Source: Gottfriedia sp002574545
GTDB taxonomy: Bacteria > Bacillota > Bacilli > Bacillales > Bacillaceae_G
Length of the DNA stretch: 64,000 bases
Assembly (NCBI GenBank): GCA_052180195.1
Contig: CP197469.1
Strand: one strand, 5' to 3'
A program made the position numbers and the translations under genes. The notes beneath the pieces are model-generated. The model was given only the letters and a program-made list of their open reading frames with translations. It was not told the DNA's origin and did not search any database. Below are positions 40,392 to 49,405 of this stretch, in pieces; positions within the stretch are counted from its first letter, which is position 1; the number at the start of each line of letters is the position of its first letter.

Positions 40392-41309
40392 TTACTTGTA
40401 TTTCTCGCCAATAATGATGGCACCGAAAACTGGATCATAAAGAGGTGCAGAAAGTTCAACTTGAGGTAAAGCCACACTTAACTTTTCTTTTAATGCATCG
40501 AAATACTCAGCTGATTTCGTCAGCAAACTTCCGGCCACAGATAGGCGGAAATTAATTGAACCCATTTGTCTACTAATTCCAATCACTAAACGAACCAACT
40601 TATCTAGTTGACCTTCAACAATTGAACGGGCAGCTTCATCACCTTTTACCCATGCATCTAAAACGATTGGGGTACAAGAAGCTACCTTATCTACCGGAAT
40701 TGTATCTTCCATGTATAATAAATCCATAAAATCTTCCGGAGAATTCAACTTAAAATGAGCGAGCAATTTTTCGGTAAAAGATGTAGGAGCAATCACTTTG
40801 TCATACTCGTTCAAAACAGCAGCAATTGCATGTAAACCAATCTGGAAACCTCCACCCTCATCACTTATTAATCCGCCCCATCCTCCTGAGCGTAGTGTAT
40901 TTCCTTTTGAATCTACTCCCATAACTATCGAACCTGTTCCGGCAATTATCAAAGCATCTTTTCTTTCTCCGTTGCCACCAACAAGAGCAATTTCCGCATC
41001 ATTTACTACTTCTAGCTGGCAAGTAAAACCACTTTCTTTTAATGCATCTAAATAAATATCAATATCTTTAGGACGATCTACTCCTGCAGAACCTAGTACA
41101 AGAATCGCATTTTGTAAACGCTCTCCAAAATATGAAAATAGCGATTCATATATTTCACTAAATACTGGTATAAGCCCTTCTACACCGATGTTGTTATAAT
41201 TTGACATGCCAAAATTTTGATCAAATAACGTTTCTCCATCTAGTCGTTCTTTGACCAGAACTCTCGTTTTCGTTCCTCCGCCATCCATTCCAATTATCAA
41301 TCTATTCAT
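40392..41309 (-). CDS. BadF/BadG-type N-acetylhexosamine kinase
   Basis: 305 residues of the ASKHA fold. Phosphate 1 motif IIGMDGGGTKTRVLVKE at 4-20, GSAGVDRP near 73, connect/phosphate 2 region ALIIAGTGSIVMGVDSKG with RSGGWGGLISDEGGGFQIG, and SVAGSLLTKS (adenosine region) near 260. This is the pattern of N-acetylglucosamine/N-acetylmuramic acid kinases (NagK/MurK-like) within the BadF family. It should phosphorylate an amino sugar released by the MupG-like enzyme or imported. First gene of the operon; GGGAGG lies upstream. Benzoyl-CoA reductase activation, the namesake role, is not likely. Confidence 0.85.
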   Translation of the reverse strand: MNRLIIGMDGGGTKTRVLVKERLDGETLFDQNFGMSNYNNIGVEGLIPVFSEIYESLFSYFGERLQNAILVLGSAGVDRPKDIDIYLDALKESGFTCQLEVVNDAEIALVGGNGERKDALIIAGTGSIVMGVDSKGNTLRSGGWGGLISDEGGGFQIGLHAIAAVLNEYDKVIAPTSFTEKLLAHFKLNSPEDFMDLLYMEDTIPVDKVASCTPIVLDAWVKGDEAARSIVEGQLDKLVRLVIGISRQMGSINFRLSVAGSLLTKSAEYFDALKEKLSVALPQVELSAPLYDPVFGAIIIGEKYK

Positions 41310-41637
41310 TATGTGTTTATCCTCCCTTTCGTTGATTTCGTATGTTAAGTTATCGATTCATTCTATTTAACGTTTCTCAATTTAAAAAATGTTCATTATC
41401 TATAGTTGCATTAATTGTAAAGTAAACATTTCTCATTTACTAGGTGGATATTTTCTTCATGTAAAGGAAAAAAACCACTTATTCAATAAGAACAACTAAA
41501 TTCAAGCTAAAAGATTGAGGATTGTATAATAAAAAAAGTACCCTATAGCTAGACTTTTAAAGAGTCTACTCTAGAGAGTACTTTTTTAACATCTTTACAT
41601 GTACGGATAATCATTGACAACACAACGGATGTCACGT
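41310..41637. other. Intergenic region, 328 bases: promoter of kinase operon and terminator of dus
   Basis: Holds two direct copies of AACrTTTCTCA-TTTA (41369-41384 and 41425-41439), 56 bases apart, the second inside the inverted repeat AGTAAA ... TTTACT (41421-41441). They are possible regulator sites of the amino-sugar operon. The right part contains the dus terminator. No gene seen. Confidence 0.5.
41531..41588 (-). terminator. Terminator of the dihydrouridine synthase gene
   Basis: AAAAAGTAC-x-CT ... AG-x-GAGTACTTTTTT with an inner AGACT/AGTCT helix. Long stem, T-runs on both strands. Confidence 0.8.
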
Positions 41638-42621
41638 TTACAATTCAGCGATTCCATCAAGATTCTTTGACTCAAAGTTATCAAGCATTACACGTACATC
41701 ATCTGTTGATTTCGTGTTCATCAATTGATTTCTTAGTTCACCAGCTCCGCGGAATCCTTTGACATAAATTTTGAAAAAGCGATGAAGCCCTGTGATTGAA
41801 CGTGGCAATACATCAGCATATTGATCTTGAAGATCAAGATGTAGTCTTAAAAGATCGAGTTGTTCTTTACTACTATGCTCTTTTGGCTCTTTTTCAAAAG
41901 CAAAAGGATTTTTAAAAATGCCTCGGCCGATCATAACACCATCAATACCATATTTTTCGGCAAGCTGTAGGCCAACTTGACGATCAGGAATGTCTCCATT
42001 AATTGTTAGAAGCGTATTCGGTGCGATGCGGTCACGTAATTTTTTAATTTCCGGAATTAGCTCCCAATGTGCATCTACTTGACTCATTTCTTCTCTTGTA
42101 CGTAAATGAATAGAAAGATTGGCAATATCTTGTTTAAAAATATGCGTTAACCATTCCTCCCACTCATTTACCTCCTTAAAACCGAGTCGCGTTTTCACGC
42201 TAACAGGAAGTCCACCTGCTTTTGCAGCTTGAATTAGTTCTGCAGCAACGTCAGGGCGCAGAATAAGTCCACTCCCTTTCCCTCTTGATGCCACATTCGG
42301 TACAGGGCAACCCATATTAATATCGATTCCCTTAAATCCTAGTTCTGCCATGCCAATACTCATTTGACGGAAATATTCAGGATTATCCCCCCAAATATGT
42401 GCCACTATTGGCTGTTCATCTTCTGTAAAAATCAAACGGCCACGCACACTTTTCATGCCCTCTGGATGACAATAGCTATCGGAATTTGTAAACTCTGTGA
42501 AAAATACATCCGGTCTACCCGCTTTACTCACCACATGGCGAAAAACAACGTCTGTCACATCTTCCATCGGTGCAAGTACAAAAAATGGTCGTGGTAAATC
42601 ACGCCAAAAATTATCTGCCAT
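41638..42621 (-). CDS. tRNA-dihydrouridine synthase
   Basis: About 327 residues; reduces uridine to dihydrouridine in tRNA D-loops using FMN and NADPH. FMN-barrel motifs: FVLAPMEDVTDVVFR (16-30), DINMGCPVPNVASRGKGSGL with the catalytic Cys, SVKTRLGF, NLSIHLRTREEMSQ, and GVMIGRGIFKNPFAF. The C-terminal helical domain recognises tRNA. ATG at 42621 gives the family-like start MADNFWRDLPRPFF. TTG at 42633 is in frame but almost touches the AGAGG ribosome site. It is monocistronic with its own terminator. Which D positions it modifies cannot be said. Confidence 0.92.
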   Translation of the reverse strand: MADNFWRDLPRPFFVLAPMEDVTDVVFRHVVSKAGRPDVFFTEFTNSDSYCHPEGMKSVRGRLIFTEDEQPIVAHIWGDNPEYFRQMSIGMAELGFKGIDINMGCPVPNVASRGKGSGLILRPDVAAELIQAAKAGGLPVSVKTRLGFKEVNEWEEWLTHIFKQDIANLSIHLRTREEMSQVDAHWELIPEIKKLRDRIAPNTLLTINGDIPDRQVGLQLAEKYGIDGVMIGRGIFKNPFAFEKEPKEHSSKEQLDLLRLHLDLQDQYADVLPRSITGLHRFFKIYVKGFRGAGELRNQLMNTKSTDDVRVMLDNFESKNLDGIAEL

Positions 42622-42743
42622 ATTTAAATTCAAATCCTCTCAATGGGCTAAAAAATTCAAACCTTTTAGCCCAAAATTAAAATTATTATCTCCGGCCAAC
42701 AGCATTCTACTGTTCAAGTTACTAAAAGTCTTAGTAATGAAAA

Positions 42744-44126
42744 TTAATTCCCTTCCTTAAGTACTAATTTCGCGACAGCTTCAACGTGACTAGTATGTGG
42801 GAACATATCTACCGGCTGTATTTCTACTGTTTTATATCCGCCGTCTTCAAGAACTCTTAAGTCTCTTGCTAATGTAGCAGGATTACATGAAACATAAACT
42901 ACTTTGCTTGGCTTCATATCAATGATTGTATTTAATAAAGCCTCGTCACAACCCTTTCTTGGAGGGTCTACTACTAATACATCAGCTGTAATTCCTTGCT
43001 TGTACCAATTAGGAATAACCTCTTCAGCTTTCCCTACTTCAAATTCAACATTTGTCATTTCATTAATCATTGCATTTCGTTTCGCATCTTCAATGGCTTC
43101 AGGTACAATTTCTACACCATAAACCTTTTTAGCCTTTTGTGCTAAAAATAAAGATATTGATCCGATTCCACAATATGCATCTATAACGGTTTCACTACCG
43201 TTTAAGTCTGTATACTCGAGTGTTTTATCATATAAAACCTTAGTTTGTGTAGGATTTACTTGATAAAATGATCGTGCTGAAATTTCGAAAGTAATATTTC
43301 CAATTTTATCTTTGATTGTTTCACTTCCGTATAATACAATTGTTTGATTTCCAAGAATCACATTTGTTTTTTCATTATTTACGTTTTGAATAATGCTCGT
43401 AATTGTCGGATATTTCTTAACAATTCTAGCTATTAATTCATCTTTTTGAGCAAAGTTTACTTTATTAGTAACAAGAACTAACATTGATTCATTTGTATAG
43501 TATCCGTAACGTGCCATGATATGACGTAACTGACCTTTATGGTTAATTTCATCGTATGGCTCTATTTTTAATTCATCACAAAGATCTTTAACAGCTTGTA
43601 TCATTTCATCATTTTCTTTTCCTTGAATGTAGCATTCATTCATTGGAATAATTTCATGGCTTCTTTTTTGATAGAAACCAACTACTAGTCCACCTTCAAG
43701 TTCTCCTACTGGAACTTGTGCTTTGTTACGGTAACTCCATGGATTTTCCATTCCTAATACCGGATGGATTATTACATCATCAAGTTTCCCAATTCGTTTT
43801 ACAACTTCTACAACTTGTTTATGTTTTGCTTCAAGCTGGCCTTCATAGCTCATATGTTGAGTTTGACAGCCTCCACACTGATTGTAAATCGAACAGATTG
43901 GTTCTACTCGAACATCACTTTCTTTTTGGAATTCGATAATTTTACCGAAACCAAAGCCTTTGCTTGTTTTTAGCACCTTAATTTGTGCCTTTTCACCTGG
44001 AAGTGCATTTGGTACAAAGATCGGATATCCATCTACCTTTGCAACTCCATGTCCCTCATGAGTTAAATCGATAAATTCAACATCTATAAATTGATTCTTT
44101 TCTACAGGTAATACTCTTTTCGACAA
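42744..44126 (-). CDS. rlmCD: 23S rRNA (uracil-5-)-methyltransferase, RlmCD-type
   Basis: 460 residues, the size of B. subtilis RlmCD (YefA). N-terminal TRAM domain (about 10-65), [4Fe-4S] cysteines in CSIYNQCGGCQTQ near residues 77-89, SAM-binding DAYCGIGSISLFLAQ near 308, and the catalytic Cys in VVYVSCNPATLARDL near 412 with the DPPRKG motif before it. It methylates uracil C5 in 23S rRNA; in Bacillus one protein does both U747 and U1939. The start is TTG at 44126 with AAGGGAC upstream. It follows dgkB as in other Bacillus genomes. Confidence 0.92.
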   Translation of the reverse strand: MSKRVLPVEKNQFIDVEFIDLTHEGHGVAKVDGYPIFVPNALPGEKAQIKVLKTSKGFGFGKIIEFQKESDVRVEPICSIYNQCGGCQTQHMSYEGQLEAKHKQVVEVVKRIGKLDDVIIHPVLGMENPWSYRNKAQVPVGELEGGLVVGFYQKRSHEIIPMNECYIQGKENDEMIQAVKDLCDELKIEPYDEINHKGQLRHIMARYGYYTNESMLVLVTNKVNFAQKDELIARIVKKYPTITSIIQNVNNEKTNVILGNQTIVLYGSETIKDKIGNITFEISARSFYQVNPTQTKVLYDKTLEYTDLNGSETVIDAYCGIGSISLFLAQKAKKVYGVEIVPEAIEDAKRNAMINEMTNVEFEVGKAEEVIPNWYKQGITADVLVVDPPRKGCDEALLNTIIDMKPSKVVYVSCNPATLARDLRVLEDGGYKTVEIQPVDMFPHTSHVEAVAKLVLKEGN

Positions 44127-44179
44127 GTCCCTTACCTACCTTTCAACCTTTTATTAAACCATTTCATTATACAAAATAA

Positions 44180-44210
44180 ATAACCACGTTAACTACCGTG
44201 GTTACTTTTT
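44180..44210 (-). terminator. Terminator of dgkB
   Basis: GTAACCACG ... CGTGGTTA stem with a GTAGTTAA-type loop and T-rich flank, about 25 bases after the dgkB stop codon. Confidence 0.75.
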
Positions 44211-44235
44211 CTAGTATTTACTACTATTTCACTTA

Positions 44236-45117
44236 TTATGGTACAAAGATTTCTAGGTGATTGTAAAGCATATCGACTGTACATGGTGTTTCTCCACCAT
44301 ACTCACCATCAATATTTAATAGTAGTTTTTCATCAGACATAATTTTCAAATGGCTTGCTCTAGTATAAAGAACATGTTCATTTTGTACATGCTGACCTCT
44401 TAATAGCTGAGCACATACTTTAATGATTTCAGCTATATTTGATTTCTTTAATACTAATAAGTCAAATTGTCCATCATTAATGCTTGCCTCGGGTGCAATT
44501 TTTTCAAAACCACCAACAGAGTTTGTATTCGATAATAAGAACAAAAATGCTTCTTCATCAAATATTTTTCCGTCATACTCAATTTTTAATCGTGTAGGCT
44601 TAACTCTTGGTAACATTTCAATACCTTTTAAATAATACGCAAGCTGTCCTAACATTGTTTTTAGTTTACTAGGTACTTCATATGTTAATTCAGTAATTTT
44701 ACCGGCAGCCAAAATATTTACAAAATATTTATCATCAACTCTTCCAATATCAAGGGGGACAGTTTGCCCATTTGTTATGACTTCAGCTGCTTCCATAATT
44801 GAAACATTCACACCGATTGCTCTAGCAAAATCATTTGTTGTCCCTACTGGGATTAATCCTAACTTTGGTCGATATTCTTGTTCTGCCAAACCACTAATGA
44901 CTTCATTAAGTGTTCCATCTCCACCGCAAGCTACAACTAAATCAAATTTTCGTTCACATGCTTCTCTTGCTGCGATTGTCGCATCTCCTGCACCGGTTGT
45001 TGCATGACAAGAAGTTTCATAGCCCGCTTGCTCGAACAATTCCAAAACATCGGGAAGCTTTTTCTTGAAAATTTCGCGACCAGAAGTAGGGTTGTAGATT
45101 ATTCTAGCACGTTTCAT
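44236..45117 (-). CDS. dgkB: Diacylglycerol kinase
   Basis: 293 residues. Phosphorylates diacylglycerol released during lipoteichoic acid synthesis, returning it to phosphatidic acid. Catalytic-domain motif VVACGGDGTLNEVISGL near 62-78, VGTTNDFARAIGV near 95-107, and the C-terminal LLLNIDGEYGG with the structural metal residues. N-terminus MKRARIIYNPTSGREIFKK equals B. subtilis DgkB (YerQ). ATG at 45117 has a better distance from AGGATGG than the ATG one codon earlier (45120). Gene order gatB-dgkB-rlmCD agrees with relatives. Confidence 0.95.
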   Translation of the reverse strand: MKRARIIYNPTSGREIFKKKLPDVLELFEQAGYETSCHATTGAGDATIAAREACERKFDLVVACGGDGTLNEVISGLAEQEYRPKLGLIPVGTTNDFARAIGVNVSIMEAAEVITNGQTVPLDIGRVDDKYFVNILAAGKITELTYEVPSKLKTMLGQLAYYLKGIEMLPRVKPTRLKIEYDGKIFDEEAFLFLLSNTNSVGGFEKIAPEASINDGQFDLLVLKKSNIAEIIKVCAQLLRGQHVQNEHVLYTRASHLKIMSDEKLLLNIDGEYGGETPCTVDMLYNHLEIFVP

Positions 45118-45391
45118 CATTAACCATCCTACTTATTTATTTAAGTTCTCTAACTTATATCCTAACCTAAAAAGTTTTTATAGTAAACTTTTTCCATTTA
45201 CTTATCTATTTTTACCTATCTAAAGCATGTTCAAACCCAGAAAACCGAGATTGAAAAGTAATATTATATTATATTAAATTTATATTACATTCGTTTCTTA
45301 GCTATATTTTTCAATGGTTTTGAACAACTTAATCATTATAGTACATATTGATGATAAATACATTAAAGTAGAATTAAGGATTGATAATGAG

Positions 45392-45859
45392 ATGGGAAAC
45401 AAACCGTTCGTGAATGTAGAGTATTTTGCTCTAAAAAAGTTAAAGATTTATCGAGATAGTGTTTTGCGTTTTTTATTAAGAGCTATAATGGCTAGTATGT
45501 TTATAGGCTTCGGAGTTATAGTGGCATTTAAATCAAGTAATTTCTTTCATGCCGCGTATACACCTTTTGCTTACCCGATGGCTGTAATAACAATCACTGT
45601 CGCCATTCTTCTAATTGCATACGGTGGTGCTGACTTATTTATAGGTAACATATTTTATTTTGCCTATATTGCCGTTAGAGGAAAAATGAATTGGCTAGAG
45701 GTATTAAATTTGTGGCTTATTACTTACATTGGAAATATACTAGGTGCTGGATTTTTTTCTTTATTAATACATATATCAGGATTATATAACGACCCAACGG
45801 TAAAGTGGATTTCTTTTTGTATGCACCAGCAAGCCAACCATATTATTGAGTCATTTTAA
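45392..45859 (+). pseudogene. Truncated formate/nitrite transporter (FNT) family gene
   Basis: About 155 residues remain of a channel that is normally about 260. Recognisable parts are the first three helices: RFLLRAIMASMFIGFGVIVAF, PFAYPMAVITITVAILLIAYGGADLFIGN, and YIGNILGAGFFSLLIHISGLY. After NDP the family pattern stops; the last ~20 residues (TVKWISFCMHQQANHII) are not typical and a terminator follows at once. The FRGILCNWLVCLA and HSIANM parts that line the pore are missing. A pentameric channel cannot form from this. The frame is open from 45314; ATG at 45392 best fits the homologous start. Probably a deletion derivative in this lineage. Confidence 0.65.
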
Positions 45860-45872
45860 TCTCAAACAGTAC

Positions 45873-45909
45873 AAAAAAACTACGAGCTTTATAGTTCGTA
45901 GTTTTTTTA
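45873..45909. terminator. Bidirectional terminator between FNT remnant and gatB
   Basis: AAAAAAACTACGA pairs with TCGTAGTTTTTTT; T-runs on both strands, serving the convergent units. Confidence 0.9.
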
Positions 45910-45918
45910 TTGAAAATC

Positions 45919-47349
45919 TTATCTTTTTTGAATTTCTTCCATTAAGATCTTATTTAATAGTGGTGGATTTGCTTGGCCTTTAGTCGCTTTCATCATTTGA
46001 CCAACAAGGAAACCAATAGCTCGGTCCTTACCATTTTTAAAGTCTTCAATTGATTGCGGGTTCGCATCAAGTGTTTCGATAACGATTTTACGAAGAGCGC
46101 CTTCATCAGATAATTGTACTAAACCTTTTGCTTTTACAATTTCATTTGCGTCTCCGCCGTTTTCGATTAATTCAATGAATACTTTTTTCGCAATCTTAGA
46201 AGAGATTGTACCGTCTGTTATTAATTTAAGCATACTAGATAAGTTCTCAGGCGTTAAAGCAACTTCATGCAGTTCTTTTTGTGATTTATTTAAGTATGCA
46301 GAAACTTCACCCATTAACCAGTTAGATGCTAATTTTGCATCTGCACCATTATTTACTGTTTCATCGAAGAAATCAGACATTTCTTTTGTTAAAGTTAATA
46401 CCATTGCATCGTATGCTGGTAAACCTAATTGCTCTACATAGCGTTTTTGACGAGCATCTGGAAGCTCTGGAATACTTTTACGAACACGTTCTTTCCACTC
46501 ATCATCAATGTAAAGTTCAACTAAGTCTGGTTCTGGGAAGTAACGGTAATCATCCGATCCTTCTTTAACACGCATTAAGATTGTAGTCTTTGTAGCTTCA
46601 TCGTAACGACGTGTTTCTTGTTGGATTACTCCACCAGATAATAATACTTTTTCTTGGCGAACTTGCTCGTGCTCTAGCCCTTTTTGAACGAAAGCAAATG
46701 AGTTTAAGTTCTTTAATTCGGCTTTTGTACCGAATTCCTCTTGTCCAAATGGACGTAATGAAATATTAGCATCACAACGAAGTGATCCTTCTTCCATTTT
46801 TACATCAGATACGCCACTGAATTGAATAATTGACTTAAGTTTTTCTAAATATGCATAAGCTTCTTCAGGAGTTCTCATATCCGGTTCAGAAACGATCTCA
46901 ATTAATGGAGTTCCTTGACGGTTAAAGTCTACTAATGAATATCCTTCATCTGTATGATTTAACTTTCCAGCATCCTCTTCTAAATGAACGCGAGTAATAC
47001 CGATTCGTTTCTTTTTGCCACCAACTTCTATTTCAATCCATCCATTTTCACCAATCGGCTTATCAAATTGAGAGATTTGGTAAGCTTTTGGATTATCAGG
47101 ATAGAAGTAGTTTTTACGGTCAAACTTTGTTTCAGTTGCAATTTCACAATTTAATGCCATTGCTGCCTTCATACCAAAGTTTACAGCTTCTTCATTTAAT
47201 ACTGGTAACACACCTGGATAACCTAAATCAATTACACCAGTGTTTGTATTTGGTTCTGCACCAAACGCATTAGGGCTTGGTGAGAAGATTTTTGATTTTG
47301 TTTTTAATTCTACGTGTACTTCTAAACCGATTATCGTTTCAAAATTCAT
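45919..47349 (-). CDS. gatB: Asp/Glu-tRNA(Asn/Gln) amidotransferase subunit B
   Basis: 476 residues. GatB binds mischarged Glu-tRNA(Gln) or Asp-tRNA(Asn), phosphorylates the acid and receives ammonia from GatA. N-terminal cradle domain with IGLEVHVELKTKSKIFS, FDRKNYFYPDNPKAYQISQ, RVHLEEDAGK and SLRCDANISLRPFG; helical and YqeY-like tail (about 330-476) for tRNA binding. Length is standard. GGAGG precedes the ATG. It lies 15 bases after gatA and is last in the operon. Confidence 0.97.
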   Translation of the reverse strand: MNFETIIGLEVHVELKTKSKIFSPSPNAFGAEPNTNTGVIDLGYPGVLPVLNEEAVNFGMKAAMALNCEIATETKFDRKNYFYPDNPKAYQISQFDKPIGENGWIEIEVGGKKKRIGITRVHLEEDAGKLNHTDEGYSLVDFNRQGTPLIEIVSEPDMRTPEEAYAYLEKLKSIIQFSGVSDVKMEEGSLRCDANISLRPFGQEEFGTKAELKNLNSFAFVQKGLEHEQVRQEKVLLSGGVIQQETRRYDEATKTTILMRVKEGSDDYRYFPEPDLVELYIDDEWKERVRKSIPELPDARQKRYVEQLGLPAYDAMVLTLTKEMSDFFDETVNNGADAKLASNWLMGEVSAYLNKSQKELHEVALTPENLSSMLKLITDGTISSKIAKKVFIELIENGGDANEIVKAKGLVQLSDEGALRKIVIETLDANPQSIEDFKNGKDRAIGFLVGQMMKATKGQANPPLLNKILMEEIQKR

Positions 47350-47364
47350 CTTTCCCGCGCCTCC

Positions 47365-48819
47365 TTATAGTTGTGGTCTTTGTTTTGTAAAGTCAGTTGC
47401 TTGCTCGTATGCATGGGCAACTCTGTAAATTGTAGACTCATCAAAATGTTTACCGATAATTTGTAATCCTAATGGAAGACCATTATGGAAACCACAAGGA
47501 ACAGAAATCGCAGGTACACCCGCTAAGTTAATAGGAATCGTTAAAATATCATTTGCGTACATTGTCATTGGGTCACTTACTTTTTCGCCTACTTTAAATG
47601 CAGGAGTTGGTGTAGTTGGGCCAATAATAACATCATAGTTTTCAAATACTTTCTCGAAATCTTCTTTTATTAAAGTACGAACTTGTTGAGCTTTTTTATA
47701 GTAAGCATCATAGTAACCAGAACTTAATGCATAAGTACCTAACATGATACGACGTTTTACTTCGTCTCCGAAGCCTTCAGCTCTTGTTTTCTTATAAAGA
47801 TCAATTAAGTTTTCTACATCAGCTGCACGATGACCGTAACGAATACCATCGAAACGAGCTAAGTTAGCAGATGCTTCAGATGAAGAAATTAAATAATATG
47901 TCGCTAATGCATATTTAGAATGTGGTAATGAAACCTCTTCCCATGTAGCACCTAAGCTTTCTAATAAATTTAAAGCAGCCATAACAGATGCACGAGCTTC
48001 TTCCCCAACGCCTTCACCCAAATATTCTTTCGGTACAGCGATACGAAGACCTTTTACATCACCTGTTAACGCCTTAGCAAATGAAGGGACTTCTACATTT
48101 GCTGAAGTTGAGTCATTTGCATCTAATCCTGAAATTGCTTGTAATAACAAAGCATTATCTTCTACATTTCTAGTAATTGGGCCAATTTGATCTAAAGAAG
48201 AAGCGAATGCTACTAAACCAGAACGAGATACACGACCATATGTAGGTTTTAAACCAACAACTCCACAAAATGAAGCTGGTTGACGGATTGATCCACCTGT
48301 ATCAGAGCCTAAAGAGAATAATACCTCTCCAGCAGCAACTGAAGCTGCAGACCCACCGCTACTTCCGCCTGGTACGTATTCCGTATTCCAAGGATTACGA
48401 GTACCACCGAACGCAGAATTTTCATTAGATGAACCCATTGCAAATTCATCCATATTTAATTTTCCGATCGTAATGCTTTCAGCTTGTGCTAATTTCGTTA
48501 CAACTGTCGCATCGTATATTGGATTGAAGTTCTCAAGAATTTTACTCGCACAAGTAGTTCGAAGACCCTTTGTAACGATATTATCTTTTACACCAATAGG
48601 CATACCAGAAAGAATTCCACGGGACTCATCCCAAGGCTTTTCATCAAGTGCTTTTGCTTGAAGGCGTGCTTGCTCTTCATTTAAAGTTAAAAATGATTTT
48701 ACTTCACCATCAACTGCTGCGATTCGCTCATAAGATTCATTTACTAACTCTTCTACTTTAATCTCTTTTGATTTTAATTTGCTATGTAATTCTGAAACTG
48801 TATATTCAAATAATGACAC
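47365..48819 (-). CDS. gatA: Asp/Glu-tRNA(Asn/Gln) amidotransferase subunit A
   Basis: 484 residues; the glutaminase subunit with the amidase-signature fold. Catalytic Ser-cisSer-Lys: Lys in IGVKDNIVTKG (about 78), and GGSSGGSAASVAAGEV plus SDTGGSIRQPASF containing both Ser. The frame opens at an ATG (48825), but AAGGGGGG is only two bases before that codon. GTG at 48819 is eight bases from it and gives MSLFEYTVSEL, matching relatives. It lies 14 bases after gatC. Together with gatC and gatB it makes Gln-tRNA in bacteria lacking GlnRS. Confidence 0.97.
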   Translation of the reverse strand: MSLFEYTVSELHSKLKSKEIKVEELVNESYERIAAVDGEVKSFLTLNEEQARLQAKALDEKPWDESRGILSGMPIGVKDNIVTKGLRTTCASKILENFNPIYDATVVTKLAQAESITIGKLNMDEFAMGSSNENSAFGGTRNPWNTEYVPGGSSGGSAASVAAGEVLFSLGSDTGGSIRQPASFCGVVGLKPTYGRVSRSGLVAFASSLDQIGPITRNVEDNALLLQAISGLDANDSTSANVEVPSFAKALTGDVKGLRIAVPKEYLGEGVGEEARASVMAALNLLESLGATWEEVSLPHSKYALATYYLISSSEASANLARFDGIRYGHRAADVENLIDLYKKTRAEGFGDEVKRRIMLGTYALSSGYYDAYYKKAQQVRTLIKEDFEKVFENYDVIIGPTTPTPAFKVGEKVSDPMTMYANDILTIPINLAGVPAISVPCGFHNGLPLGLQIIGKHFDESTIYRVAHAYEQATDFTKQRPQL

Positions 48820-48833
48820 TCTCATTTCCCCCC

Positions 48834-49124
48834 TTAATCCAATATTGACGGTACTTTAACTTGTCCATCTTTGTGGTCTGGTGCATTCTTCAGTACCTCT
48901 TCTATTGGTAAACCTTTACCTGGCTCATCTTTACGTAATACATTACGCATTTTTAGGACATGTGTAGTTGGTTTTACATTTGTTGTATCAAGTTCACCTA
49001 ACTGCTCAGCAAAATCTAAAATTGCTCCAAGCTGTTTAGAAAACTTCTCAGCTTCTTCCTCAGTAACCGCTAAACGCGCTAAATGAGCAACGTGCTTAAC
49101 TTGCTCCATTGTAATCTTTGACAT
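48834..49124 (-). CDS. gatC: Asp/Glu-tRNA(Asn/Gln) amidotransferase subunit C
   Basis: 96 residues, the small stabilising subunit that wraps the GatA-GatB interface. Typical N-terminus ITMEQVKHVAHLARLAVTEEEAEKFSKQLGAILDF and C-terminal MRNVLRKDEPGKGLPIEEVLKNAPDHKDG...VPSILD. GGAGGTG precedes the ATG. First gene of the gatCAB operon. Confidence 0.97.
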   Translation of the reverse strand: MSKITMEQVKHVAHLARLAVTEEEAEKFSKQLGAILDFAEQLGELDTTNVKPTTHVLKMRNVLRKDEPGKGLPIEEVLKNAPDHKDGQVKVPSILD

Positions 49125-49405
49125 TTATTTGCACCTCCATATTATTCGCACAACATACAATATACTGATAATACCAAATTTCCCATGTGTCGGGCAACAT
49201 TCCACTTAAATACAAGTAAAATAATTACAGACTGTCCGCCAAACGGTCTCTTTCTTCGTTACTTCACCTAATTGAAGCTAAATGATCGTATAGGATAACT
49301 TCGCTTTTATTAGATTAAATGAACCTCGAAAGACATTCGCTTTCAAACAGTCTGTACACACATTCCTACATATAATCAAACGTTTGTTTAAATTTGGACT
49401 AAAAT

